A stretch of 64,000 nucleotides of DNA from assembly GCF_017876545.1 (NCBI RefSeq), contig NZ_JAGIOD010000001.1:1-64000 (forward strand). The letters run 5' to 3'. A model generated the notes under the pieces. It was given only the letters and a program-made list of their open reading frames with translations. It did no database searches and was not told the origin of the DNA. A program made the translations under genes and the position numbers. Positions 38,132-46,465 of the stretch are shown here, piece after piece. This DNA is from Brachybacterium sacelli (GTDB taxonomy: Bacteria; Actinomycetota; Actinomycetes; Actinomycetales; Dermabacteraceae). How positions within the stretch are numbered: the first letter of the stretch is position 1; the number at the start of each line of letters is the position of its first letter.

Positions 38132-39573
38132 ACAAGCCCCTGCGCCATGTGTGGCTGGTGGTCAGCGTGCTCTTCGTGCTGCTGTTCACCTCCACCACCT
38201 ACTTCCAGGTCATCGCCCAGGATCGGCTCAACGCGAACGGGCAGAACCTGCGCACCACCTACAACGAGTACGGCCGTCATCGCGGCCCGATCGTCGTGGA
38301 CGGGGAGCCGATCGCGACCTCGAGCGCCTCGGGCGACACCTACGGCTACCAGCGCAGCTACGACCCCGGGGCGATGTATGCGCCGGTGACCGGGTACTAC
38401 TCGGTGGTCTACGGCTTCTCCGGCATCGAGCGCTCGCTGAACGACACCCTCTCCGGCGAGGCCGACGCCCTGTTCTACCACCGCATCTCCGCGATCCTCT
38501 CGGGCGAGCAGGGGCGCGGGGCCTCCGTCGAGCTGACCCTCGACTCCGCCGCGCAGGAGGCCGCCTGGGACGCGCTGGACGGGCGCCGCGGGTCCGTCGT
38601 CGCCCTGGATCCGGAGACGGGCGCGGTGCTGGCCATGGTCTCCTCCCCCAGCTACGACCCCAACGAGCTGGCCTCGCACGACACCTCCGAGGTGCAGGAG
38701 GCCTGGTCGGGGCTGAACGAAGATCCCGACCGCCCCCTGACCAACCGGGCGATCGGCGGGGACCTCTACCCGCCGGGCTCCGCGTTCAAGCTGATCACGG
38801 CCTCGGCCGCGCTCGAGAGCGGGGACTACACGGCCGAGTCCGTCATCCCGGGCCCCGGCACGTACCAGCTGCCGAACTCCTCGGCGGTGATGAACAACTT
38901 CTCCGCGGGCCGCACCGATCCCTGCGGCCCGGGCGAGGAGTCGACCCTCGCCGACGCGCTGCGGCAGTCCTGCAACACCTCCTTCGCCCAGCTCGGGGTG
39001 GCCCTCGGCGAGGAGCAGCTGACGCAGACCACCCAGGAGTTCGGCTTCGGCCAGGAGCTGGAGATCCCGCTGTCGGTGACGCCGTCGACGATCGGCAGCG
39101 ACCTCGACGACGCCCAGCTGGCCACCACCTCGATCGGCCAGTACGAGGACCGCGTGACGCCGATGCAGATGGCGATGGTGGCCGGCGCCTTCGCGAACGA
39201 CGGGGTGGTCATGGAGCCGCAGCTGGTCGACGCGGTGCGCACGAACGACCTCTCGACCGTGGGCGAGCTGAGCCCGAAGGAGTTGGGCCAGCCGCTGAGC
39301 GCCTCGAACGCCGCTCAGATGCGCGAGATGATGGTCGGCGTGGTGGAGGACGGCACCGGCACGGCCGCCGCGATCGACGGCGCCGAGGTCGGGGGCAAGA
39401 CGGGCACCGCCGAGTGGGGTCAGGACCGCGCCCCGCATTCCTGGTTCGTCGGGTACGGACAGCAGGACGACCAGAAGATCGCGGTGTCGGTCGTGGTCGA
39501 GGAGGGCGGATACGGGTCGCGCACGGCGGCACCGATCGCGCAGGACGTCATGGAGGCGGTGATCACGCAATGA
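38128..39573 (+). CDS. pbpA: Class B penicillin-binding protein PbpA
   Basis: A 481-residue transpeptidase with a single N-terminal transmembrane anchor (VWLVVSVLFVLLFTSTTYF). The active-site serine is in YPPGSAFKLIT (SxxK), with the second motif in RQSCNTSF (SxN) and the third in GGKTGTAEW (KTG). A short N-terminal pedestal domain precedes it. It works with RodA in septal or elongation wall synthesis. ATG 38128 overlaps the rodA stop and its own stop overlaps the pknA ATG. Confidence 0.94.
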   Translation: MNKPLRHVWLVVSVLFVLLFTSTTYFQVIAQDRLNANGQNLRTTYNEYGRHRGPIVVDGEPIATSSASGDTYGYQRSYDPGAMYAPVTGYYSVVYGFSGIERSLNDTLSGEADALFYHRISAILSGEQGRGASVELTLDSAAQEAAWDALDGRRGSVVALDPETGAVLAMVSSPSYDPNELASHDTSEVQEAWSGLNEDPDRPLTNRAIGGDLYPPGSAFKLITASAALESGDYTAESVIPGPGTYQLPNSSAVMNNFSAGRTDPCGPGEESTLADALRQSCNTSFAQLGVALGEEQLTQTTQEFGFGQELEIPLSVTPSTIGSDLDDAQLATTSIGQYEDRVTPMQMAMVAGAFANDGVVMEPQLVDAVRTNDLSTVGELSPKELGQPLSASNAAQMREMMVGVVEDGTGTAAAIDGAEVGGKTGTAEWGQDRAPHSWFVGYGQQDDQKIAVSVVVEEGGYGSRTAAPIAQDVMEAVITQ

Positions 39574-41057
39574 GGACCGAGGCGGGGCTCGTGCTGGAAG
39601 GGCGCTACGAACTCACGTCCCTGATCGCCACCGGCGGCATGGGACAGGTCTGGAAGGGTCGCGACCAGGAGCTGGAGCGCGACGTGGCCGTCAAGGTGCT
39701 GCGCGAGGAGTACGCGGGCGACGAGGGCTTCCTCAAGCGGTTCCGCGCGGAGGCCCGCCATACCGCGGCGCTCTCGCACGACGCGATCGCCGCCCTGTAC
39801 GACTACGGCGAGCTCGACGGGCGCGCCTACATCGTGATGGAGCTCTGCCCGGGCCGCCCGCTGTCGGACATCATCGAGGAGAACTCCGGCGGGCTGCCCG
39901 AGAAGCGGGTCGTCTCCATCCTCATCGAGCTGGCCCGCGCGCTGGACGCCGCCCATTCCAAGGGCGTCGTCCACCGTGACGTGAAGCCGGAGAACGTGCT
40001 GGTCGACGAGCAGAACGACTGGTCCATGAAGATCACAGACTTCGGGATCGCCCGCAGCCGGGACCAGGCGCGGCTGACCAAGACCGGACTGGTCATGGGC
40101 ACCGCCCAGTACCTCTCCCCCGAGCAGGCGATGGGCAAGCAGGCCACGTCGCTGTCGGACATCTACGCGCTGGGGATCGTGGCCTACGAGATGCTGGTGG
40201 GGCACCGGCCCTTCACCGGGTCCAGCCAGGTCGAGATCGCGATGGCCCAGGTCAAGCAGCAGCCGCCGGAGCTGCCGGAGGCGATCTCCGCGAATCTGCG
40301 CCAGCTGGTCATGATGACCCTGGCCAAGGCCCCGGCGAACCGTCCCCGCTCCGCCGCGGCGGTGGCGCGGATCCTGGAGGCGATCCAGCGCGGCGTGGAG
40401 CCGCGCTTCACCACCGGCGCGATCCCGGTCACCCGGGTCGAGGACCACGACTGGACCGGGGAGAACGCCGTGCGGCCCGCCGGCTCCAGCGGCGAGCACG
40501 AGCGCCCGGGCGCCTCACCGACGGGGACCCGCACCGCCGCCATGCCGCTGCCGATGTCGGGCCGGGGCCGGGGCGTCCGTCACCGCTCCGGTGGCTCTGC
40601 GACCTCCGGCGGCTCCGCGCGCTCGGCGCTGTCAGGGCCCTCCGCCCCCTCGGCGAGGTCGGCCGCCTCCCCGGCGCCTCCTCCCCGCTCCCCGCGGGCG
40701 TCCGCCGCGGACGGCAGTTCCCCGTCGCGCGGGTCGGCGGCGTCTGCGCGCACGGGTGCCGACGGCTCCGAGCGGGCCTCCGCGCCCGGCGGGCTGGGGG
40801 ACGTGGACACCCCGGCCTCGGCGCGCACGGTGCGCGGGACGTCGACGGGACGCAGCCTCGGGCCGTTCACCCTGCCCGGACTGGTGCTGCTGGTCCTGCT
40901 GGTGGTGGTGATCGCGGTGGCCGTCGCGGGCGGCCTGGGGTGGTTGCCCCTGGGGGCGACGGGCGTCGAGCACCCGGGGACGGGTGAGGCGCTGTCAGCA
41001 CGTACGATGTTCGGATCGGTCGGTGTCGACCACGGCGCGAGGACAGGTGTTCAGTGA
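39570..41057 (+). CDS. pknA: Ser/Thr protein kinase PknA
   Basis: A 495-residue transmembrane kinase. The kinase domain (residues 8-275) has LIATGGMGQVWKG as the nucleotide loop, the Lys in VAVKVL, VHRDVKPENVL as the catalytic loop and KITDFGIARS as the DFG segment. An activation loop ends in MGTAQYLSPEQA. A Ser/Ala/Pro/Arg-rich juxtamembrane linker of about 120 residues follows, then one transmembrane helix (LPGLVLLVLLVVVIAVAVAG) and a short outer tail without PASTA repeats. It phosphorylates wall and division proteins. It overlaps both neighbours. Confidence 0.94.
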   Translation: MRTEAGLVLEGRYELTSLIATGGMGQVWKGRDQELERDVAVKVLREEYAGDEGFLKRFRAEARHTAALSHDAIAALYDYGELDGRAYIVMELCPGRPLSDIIEENSGGLPEKRVVSILIELARALDAAHSKGVVHRDVKPENVLVDEQNDWSMKITDFGIARSRDQARLTKTGLVMGTAQYLSPEQAMGKQATSLSDIYALGIVAYEMLVGHRPFTGSSQVEIAMAQVKQQPPELPEAISANLRQLVMMTLAKAPANRPRSAAAVARILEAIQRGVEPRFTTGAIPVTRVEDHDWTGENAVRPAGSSGEHERPGASPTGTRTAAMPLPMSGRGRGVRHRSGGSATSGGSARSALSGPSAPSARSAASPAPPPRSPRASAADGSSPSRGSAASARTGADGSERASAPGGLGDVDTPASARTVRGTSTGRSLGPFTLPGLVLLVLLVVVIAVAVAGGLGWLPLGATGVEHPGTGEALSARTMFGSVGVDHGARTGVQ

Positions 41058-43249
41058 GCGAAGAGAACGTGGTCCTGGGGGGCCGCTACACCCTGGGGAA
41101 GATCCTGGGGACCGGCGGGATGGCCGAGGTGTTCCTGGCGGAGGACACCCGCCTGCACCGCACGGTCGCCGTCAAGGTGCTGCGCTCCGACCTGGCGCGT
41201 GACGCGAACTTCCAGGAGCGGTTCCGCCGCGAGGCCCACAGCGCCGCCGCCCTGAACCATCCCTCCATCGTCGCGGTCTACGACACCGGCGAGGAGACCC
41301 AGACGACGGTCACCGGGGCGGACGTCACCATCCCGTACATCGTGATGGAGTACGTGCACGGCACTACCCTGCGCGAGCACATCGACCCCGAGCACCCGAT
41401 GGACGCCCGCCGGGCCGGAGAGATCATGGCCGCGCTCCTGAGCGCGCTGGAGTACTCGCACCGCGCCGGGATCGTCCACCGCGACATCAAGCCCGGCAAC
41501 GTGATGATCAACGACGCCGGCGCGGTCAAGGTGATGGACTTCGGCATCGCCCGGGCGATCGCGGACGCCACCAGCGCCATGACCGCGACCCAGGCCGTCA
41601 TGGGCACCGCCCAGTACCTCTCCCCCGAGCAGGCCCGTGGGCAGCTGGTCGATGCGCGTTCGGACATCTACTCCGCCGCCTGCGTCATGTACGAGCTGAT
41701 GACCGGCCGCCCACCCTTCACCGGCGACACCCCGGTCTCGATCGCCTACCAGCACGTGCGCGAGGAGCCGCAGCCGCCGTCGGCCTACAACCCGGCGATC
41801 ACCCCGGCGCTGGACGCGGTCATCCTCACCGGACTGGCCAAGGACCGCGAGGAGCGCTACCCGAGCGCGGTCGCATTCTCCCGCGACATCGCCGCCGTGG
41901 TCGCCGGGCGCGCCCCGACCCTGATCGAGGGCGCCGTCCCGGGCGGGGCCGACGGACAGGCGACCACCGTGCTGAACCCCCTGGACGAGGCCACCGAGGC
42001 GCTGCCGGCCATGGCCGGCGTCGGTGCCGCGGGCGCCGGGGGGCGGGTCGCCGACTGGTCCACCGCCCCGACCCCCGTCGCCTCCGGTGGTGCGTCCCCG
42101 CACTCCCCCGGCGAGGTCGAGGAGGAGCCCGAGCGCAAGCGCCCCTGGTGGCTGATCATCCTGGTGATCATCGCCGTGCTGGCGCTGGTCGGCGCGGCCC
42201 TGGCCTTCCTGCGGCCCTGGGAGCCCGACGGCCCCGAGATGGTCCCGGTCCCGGCCGTGGCCGGGCAGACCGAGGAGGAGGCCGGATCGCTCCTGGGCGA
42301 CGCCGGTCTCGAGGCGGAGTTCACCCAGACGGAGTCCCAGGAGGTCGAGGAGGGGATCGTCATCGAGTCCAGCCCCGCCGAGGGCGAGCAGGTCGCGGTC
42401 GGCACCACCGTCGAGGTGACGGTCTCGGCCGGACCCGAGGCGGTGACGGTCCCGGACGACCTGACGGGCATGACCCGGGACGAGGTCCAGCAGGCGCTCG
42501 AGGACGTCGGGCTGGTGATGGTCGAGGGGGACCCGGAGGACGCCCCCCAGGAGCAGGGCACCGTCACCCGCACCACCCCGCAGGGCGGTGCCACCGCGGA
42601 GAAGGGCTCCGAGGTCGAGGTGCGCTTCGCCTCGGGCGACGTCGAAGTGCCCAACGTCGAGGGGACCCAGGTCGACAAGGCCCGGGAGACCCTCGAGGGC
42701 TACGGCTTCGAGGTGCCCGAGGCCTCCGACAAGGAGACCACCGAGGCCGATCCGGGCACCGTGCTGACCCAGACCCCGACCGCCGACAGCGGCAGCGCGC
42801 CCTACGGCTCCACCGTCTCCCTCGTGGTGGCGACCGCCCCCGGCCCGGTGACGGTCCCGAACGTCACCGGCCACACCCTCGAGGAGGCCCAGAACACGCT
42901 CGGGGACGCGGGCTTCGGCCTCGACACCAGCACCGAGGCCTCCGACTCCGTGGAGAAGGGGCGCGTGATCCGCACCGAGCCCGCAGCGAACGAGCAGGCC
43001 GAGCGCGGTTCGACGGTGATGATCGTGGTCTCCAGCGGCCCGGAGGAGTCCCCGACCCCGACGGAGTCGCCCAGCGAGTCGCCGAGCGACAGCCCGACGC
43101 CCACCGAGACGCCCTCGGACGATCCCAGCGAGAGCCCGAGCGACGACGGGGGCGGCACCGGGAACGCCGGCGACGACACCAACGGCAACGCGATCGGTCG
43201 CGGCAACGGCATCGCCGACGGGGACCAGAAGGGGAACGGGAATGACTGA
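41054..43249 (+). CDS. pknB: PASTA-domain Ser/Thr protein kinase PknB
   Basis: A 731-residue receptor kinase. The kinase domain has ILGTGGMAEVFLAED, VAVKVLRSD, IVHRDIKPGNVM and VMDFGIARA. A linker leads to the transmembrane helix (WWLIILVIIAVLALVGAAL) and four extracellular PASTA repeats (about residues 395-665), each opening with VPxVxG-like sequence and binding muropeptide or lipid II. The last 70 residues are a Pro/Ser/Thr/Asp-rich tail with repeated PTPTESPSES-like units, then a Gly/Asn-rich end. GTG 41054 overlaps pknA. Confidence 0.95.
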   Translation: MSEENVVLGGRYTLGKILGTGGMAEVFLAEDTRLHRTVAVKVLRSDLARDANFQERFRREAHSAAALNHPSIVAVYDTGEETQTTVTGADVTIPYIVMEYVHGTTLREHIDPEHPMDARRAGEIMAALLSALEYSHRAGIVHRDIKPGNVMINDAGAVKVMDFGIARAIADATSAMTATQAVMGTAQYLSPEQARGQLVDARSDIYSAACVMYELMTGRPPFTGDTPVSIAYQHVREEPQPPSAYNPAITPALDAVILTGLAKDREERYPSAVAFSRDIAAVVAGRAPTLIEGAVPGGADGQATTVLNPLDEATEALPAMAGVGAAGAGGRVADWSTAPTPVASGGASPHSPGEVEEEPERKRPWWLIILVIIAVLALVGAALAFLRPWEPDGPEMVPVPAVAGQTEEEAGSLLGDAGLEAEFTQTESQEVEEGIVIESSPAEGEQVAVGTTVEVTVSAGPEAVTVPDDLTGMTRDEVQQALEDVGLVMVEGDPEDAPQEQGTVTRTTPQGGATAEKGSEVEVRFASGDVEVPNVEGTQVDKARETLEGYGFEVPEASDKETTEADPGTVLTQTPTADSGSAPYGSTVSLVVATAPGPVTVPNVTGHTLEEAQNTLGDAGFGLDTSTEASDSVEKGRVIRTEPAANEQAERGSTVMIVVSSGPEESPTPTESPSESPSDSPTPTETPSDDPSESPSDDGGGTGNAGDDTNGNAIGRGNGIADGDQKGNGND

Positions 43250-43910
43250 GCAGGCGACACCCGTCGCGGACAGCCGCATCCTCGTGGTCGACAACTACGA
43301 CAGCTTCGTCTACACGATCGTGGGCTACCTGCAGCAGATGGGGGCCGAGACGGTCGTCGTGCGCAACGACGAGGTGCCGGGCGACGCCTCCGGCGGCGTG
43401 GACCTGACCGGGTTCGACGGGGTGCTCCTCTCCCCCGGGCCCGGCACGCCCACCACCGCCGGCCGCACGCTCGAGGTGATCGGGGCCTGCGCCGACGGTG
43501 CCGTGCCGATGCTCGGGGTGTGCCTGGGCCACCAGGCCCTGGGCCAGTACTTCGGTGCCACGGTGGGTCACGCCCCGCAGCTCATGCACGGCCGCACCAG
43601 CGAGCTCACCCATGAGGGGCGCAGCGTGTTCGCCGCCGCCCCGTCGCCGATGGTCGCGACCCGCTACCACTCGCTCACGGTCGACCCGGCCACGATCCCC
43701 GCCAGCCTCGAGGTCACCGCCCGCACCGCGGACGGGATGATCATGGGCCTGGTCCACCGCGAGCTGCCGCTGCACGGCGTCCAGTTCCATCCGGAGTCGG
43801 TGCTGACCGAGAACGGCCATCTGATGCTGGCGCGCTTCCTCGAGCTGTGCGACGGTCGCGACGCTGTCGAACGCTCCGCGGGGCTCGTGCCCCTGATGAC
43901 CGCGGGCTGA
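43242..43910 (+). CDS. Glutamine amidotransferase TrpG/PabA
   Basis: A 222-residue class I glutamine amidotransferase: ILVVDNYDSFVYTIVGYLQQ, LLSPGPGTPTTAG, the nucleophile Cys in MLGVCLGHQALGQYFG, and the His-Glu pair in GVQFHPESVLTENG. It supplies ammonia for anthranilate or aminodeoxychorismate synthesis. The partner subunit is not encoded nearby. In Actinobacteria this gene habitually follows pknB. It overlaps pknB by eight bases. Whether it serves tryptophan or folate cannot be decided, so no symbol is given. Confidence 0.9.
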   Translation: MTEQATPVADSRILVVDNYDSFVYTIVGYLQQMGAETVVVRNDEVPGDASGGVDLTGFDGVLLSPGPGTPTTAGRTLEVIGACADGAVPMLGVCLGHQALGQYFGATVGHAPQLMHGRTSELTHEGRSVFAAAPSPMVATRYHSLTVDPATIPASLEVTARTADGMIMGLVHRELPLHGVQFHPESVLTENGHLMLARFLELCDGRDAVERSAGLVPLMTAG

Positions 43911-43935
43911 GCGGCGCGCGAGCCGGGCCCCCGGG

Positions 43936-44118
43936 TCAAGGGGTGGAGGTCCTGACCTCCGATCCGCCGACGAGGCCGTCGTTGAACGGCATGAACGGCG
44001 CGATCGCCGGGAACACCCAGCCGAACAGCAGCACCACGACCGCGGCCAGCACGGCCACGGCGAGCAGGATCCGCGCCCACAGCGGGCCGGGCAGACGGCG
44101 GAACAGCCAGGCGTACAT
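43936..44118 (-). CDS. Small single-pass membrane protein of the sortase operon
   Basis: A 60-residue protein, MYAWLFRRLPGPLWARILLA then VAVLAAVVVLLFGWVFPAIA, with one transmembrane helix and a short outer tail. Small proteins like this are common between sortase E and trpG in Actinobacteria. Its ATG shares a base with the sortase stop (TGATG), so it is translationally coupled. I know of no assigned function. Confidence 0.75.
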   Translation of the reverse strand: MYAWLFRRLPGPLWARILLAVAVLAAVVVLLFGWVFPAIAPFMPFNDGLVGGSEVRTSTP

Positions 44119-44861
44119 CAGTTCTCCTCCGTGGACGCGAGCGCTTCGGGGATGCCGTCGTCGCGGTCCGTCCAGTAGGCGAACTCGGCGTGGACGATGT
44201 AGCGCTCGCGGGCGGAGTACATCGGGTGGCATGCGGTCAGCGTCATCATCTGCTCGGTGGGCTCGACCCCGATCTCCCCGGGGGTCGGGGCGATCACCTC
44301 GACGTCTCCCGGGTCGACGACCAGCGACTCGGTGACCTCGTACACGTAGAAGGCGTCGGCCGTCTCGACCACGACCGGATCGCCGCCCTTCAGGCGAGCG
44401 ATGTCCTCGAAGACGCGGCCGTAGGTGTTGCGATGGCCGGCCACCGAGAAGTTGCCGACCTGGCCGGGCAGCGCCGTGTCCGGATAGTGCCCGGCGCCCT
44501 TGACGTTGAGGACCTTCTCGAGGCTCACCCCCTCGGCGAGCGGGAAACGCTCGCGGTCGAAGGCGGGCACGTGCATGGTTCCCCAGACCATCGAGTCCCC
44601 GAGGGTGTCGGGCACCGGCGGCGGGCCGTCCTGGGCGGGAGCGATGCGCTCGGAATCGACGTCGCCCCACTCGTCCTCCAGGCCGGCGATGATCCCGGAC
44701 TGCTCGCGGTCGGCCATGACGTCGGTCCACCACAGCTGCCAGATGAGGAAGAGCAGGAGCAGGGCACCGAGGGTGATCAGCAGCTCCCCGAGCACGCCGA
44801 TCGTCCGGCCGAGGACGGTGGTGCGCGAGCTGGCGCGGTGGCGGGGACGAGCGGCCATCAT
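44118..44861 (-). CDS. Class E sortase
   Basis: A 247-residue membrane transpeptidase: a basic N-terminus, a transmembrane helix (LGELLITLGALLLLFLIWQL), then the sortase beta-barrel. Catalytic residues are His in FSVAGHRNTYG, Cys in MTLTACHPMYS and Arg in SARERYIVHA. Class E sortases of high-GC Actinobacteria recognise LAxTG-type signals. No sorting-signal substrate is encoded in the window that I can see. It starts inside the DUF881 stop (ATGATGG). Confidence 0.92.
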   Translation of the reverse strand: MMAARPRHRASSRTTVLGRTIGVLGELLITLGALLLLFLIWQLWWTDVMADREQSGIIAGLEDEWGDVDSERIAPAQDGPPPVPDTLGDSMVWGTMHVPAFDRERFPLAEGVSLEKVLNVKGAGHYPDTALPGQVGNFSVAGHRNTYGRVFEDIARLKGGDPVVVETADAFYVYEVTESLVVDPGDVEVIAPTPGEIGVEPTEQMMTLTACHPMYSARERYIVHAEFAYWTDRDDGIPEALASTEEN

Positions 44862-45583
44862 CCGGCCTGTGCCGTCTCGAGGGTCAAGGACCCCTCGAAG
44901 CCCGGGAGGGTGGTCTCCTCGAGGGTCTTGATCTGCTCCCCGAGGCCGACGTGATCGACCCATTCACGGTAGATCTGCACCCCCGAGGTGTCGTCGAGGG
45001 CCGCCAGCATCTGCTCGGTGGGCCCGATCACGGTGATCACGAAGGGCGGGGAGTAGACGCGCCCTTCGAGCAGCAGGGTGTTGCCGGCGCAGCGGAAGGC
45101 GCTGCCGCCGACGACCCGTTGGTCCTGCAGCATCATCGCCTCCGCTCCTCCTGCCCAGAGGGCGTTGATGTAGGACTCCATGTCCTGCTGGTGGACGACG
45201 AGATCGTCCGGCTCGACATCAGGCATGGAACCGAGCGTACTGGTCGGAGCGTCGGTCAGGGTGATCTGCAGGGCCGGACCGCTGACTTCGCTGAGGCCCA
45301 CCGCCTCGGAGACGCGGGTGGAGCGCTCCTGCGTGGCAGCGTCCCCGCCCTCCGCGGACAGCCGCTCGATCTCGGCGCGCTTGTCGGCCGCCTCGTCGGT
45401 GAGCTGCTCGATGGTGCGGCCCCGCTCCCGCAGCACGCCGGCCACGTCGCCGCTCTCGTCGCGGATCGAGCCGCCGCCGGAGATGCGGGCGGTGGTCGCG
45501 AACAGCACGCCGCACAGCACCATCACGAGGGCGACGCCGAGACCGCGGCGAGGGCCGCGGGTCCGCCCGGCGTCCTCGACCAT
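44858..45583 (-). CDS. DUF881-family membrane protein
   Basis: A 241-residue protein with an N-terminal transmembrane helix (LGVALVMVLCGVLFATTA), a coiled coil (LRERGRTIEQLTDEAADKRA) and the DUF881 domain: LQITLTDAP, LVVHQQDMESYINALWAGGA, MLQDQRVVGGSAFRCAGNTL and SPPFVITVIG. ATG 45583 is chosen because GAGGAG lies five bases upstream; GTG 45589 would overlap that site. The function of this conserved growth-cluster neighbour is unknown. Confidence 0.85.
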   Translation of the reverse strand: MVEDAGRTRGPRRGLGVALVMVLCGVLFATTARISGGGSIRDESGDVAGVLRERGRTIEQLTDEAADKRAEIERLSAEGGDAATQERSTRVSEAVGLSEVSGPALQITLTDAPTSTLGSMPDVEPDDLVVHQQDMESYINALWAGGAEAMMLQDQRVVGGSAFRCAGNTLLLEGRVYSPPFVITVIGPTEQMLAALDDTSGVQIYREWVDHVGLGEQIKTLEETTLPGFEGSLTLETAQAG

Positions 45584-45697
45584 GGTCACTCCTCGCTTCG
45601 CGCGCTCCGCCGACGACCATTACCCTAGGCCAAGGCCCGCGTCTGCGGGCCCGTGCGGCGCGCCGCACGACAGGCCGCCTCGAGGGAGCACCGTTTC

Positions 45698-46333
45698 ATG
45701 GCCAAGAGCAGGAAGAAGTCGTCGGCGCCGGCCGCGTCGGAGACGACGGCCGACACGACGGCCGTCGCGCCCGGGACCGACGAGCCCGACGACCTCTCCC
45801 CCGACTCCGCCGATCCTGCGACCGGGGACGGTGCCGAGACCACCGCCGCGGACGCCGAGGAGAGCACCGAGGGGGCCGGGGCCGTCACCGCCGGCGAGTC
45901 GGCCGAGGACGAGGGGACCACGGGCAGCGCCTCCGGCAAGGACCCGGTGACGTCGCGCAAGAAGACCGGCAAGGACCCTGTCGCTTCGAAGGGCAAGCAC
46001 AAGGGCAAGGACGCCGCGAGCTCGAAGAGCTCGGCGGCGTCCTCCGGCAGCGAGGTCTCCGAGAAGGCGAAGGACGCCACCCGGGCCGGCTCCCCGAAGC
46101 GGGCTGCCGCCGCCGAGTCCGCGCGCACGACGGGCCGCCGGGTCGCCGCCGAGGCCCCGAACCCGGCCTGGCTGGCGCCCACCGCCGTCGTGCTCCTCCT
46201 CGTGGGCCTGGCGTACCTGGTGACCTTCTACCTCTCCTCGGGCGCGCTGCCGCTGCCGATCGGCGATTGGAATCTCGCCGCCGGCTTCGGCGTGATGCTC
46301 GTCGGCGGTGGCATGCTCATGTTCTGGAAGTAG
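45698..46333 (+). CDS. crgA: Cell division protein CrgA with a long disordered N-terminus
   Basis: A 211-residue protein. The last 57 residues are CrgA: NPAWLAPTAVVLLLVGLAYL, VTFYLSSGALPLPIGDWN and AGFGVMLVGGGMLMFWK, giving two transmembrane helices. CrgA usually has about 85-95 residues and recruits FtsI and other division proteins. Here it has some 140 extra N-terminal residues rich in Ser, Thr, Ala, Glu and Lys, with KDPV(T/A)S-like repeats. ATG 45698 has GAGGGAG upstream and the MAKSRKK opening is itself CrgA-like, so the extra part is an insertion after the usual start. Confidence 0.88.
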   Translation: MAKSRKKSSAPAASETTADTTAVAPGTDEPDDLSPDSADPATGDGAETTAADAEESTEGAGAVTAGESAEDEGTTGSASGKDPVTSRKKTGKDPVASKGKHKGKDAASSKSSAASSGSEVSEKAKDATRAGSPKRAAAAESARTTGRRVAAEAPNPAWLAPTAVVLLLVGLAYLVTFYLSSGALPLPIGDWNLAAGFGVMLVGGGMLMFWK

Positions 46334-46354
46334 GGTCCGCAGGCCCAGGGCGAT

Positions 46355-46368
46355 GGGGAGTTCTCCCC
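46355..46368 (+). terminator. Possible crgA terminator
   Basis: GGGGAG TT CTCCCC, extended by TGGGGAG/CTCCCCA pairing, followed by CGCGCTTTTC. It lies 22 bases after the crgA stop. A -10-like TACTCT follows at about 46394 and may serve the lipoprotein gene. Confidence 0.4.
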
Positions 46369-46465
46369 ACCGCGCTTTTCCCCCTGCCCGGGTACTCTGA
46401 GCTTGTCGCAGCCCCTCGTGCGGGCGCGCCGCGGTCCACACATCCTGACCCGACGGGGGAACATC

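Noticed and set aside
37312..39570. 752-codon open frame antisense to rodA and pbpA
   Set aside because: It has no recognisable motif and mirrors two clearly coding genes. It is a high-GC shadow frame.
41051..43294. 747-codon open frame antisense to pknB
   Set aside because: It has low-complexity Gly/Arg/His/Val composition, no domain, and lies exactly opposite a well-supported kinase gene. Long antisense frames are expected at this GC content.
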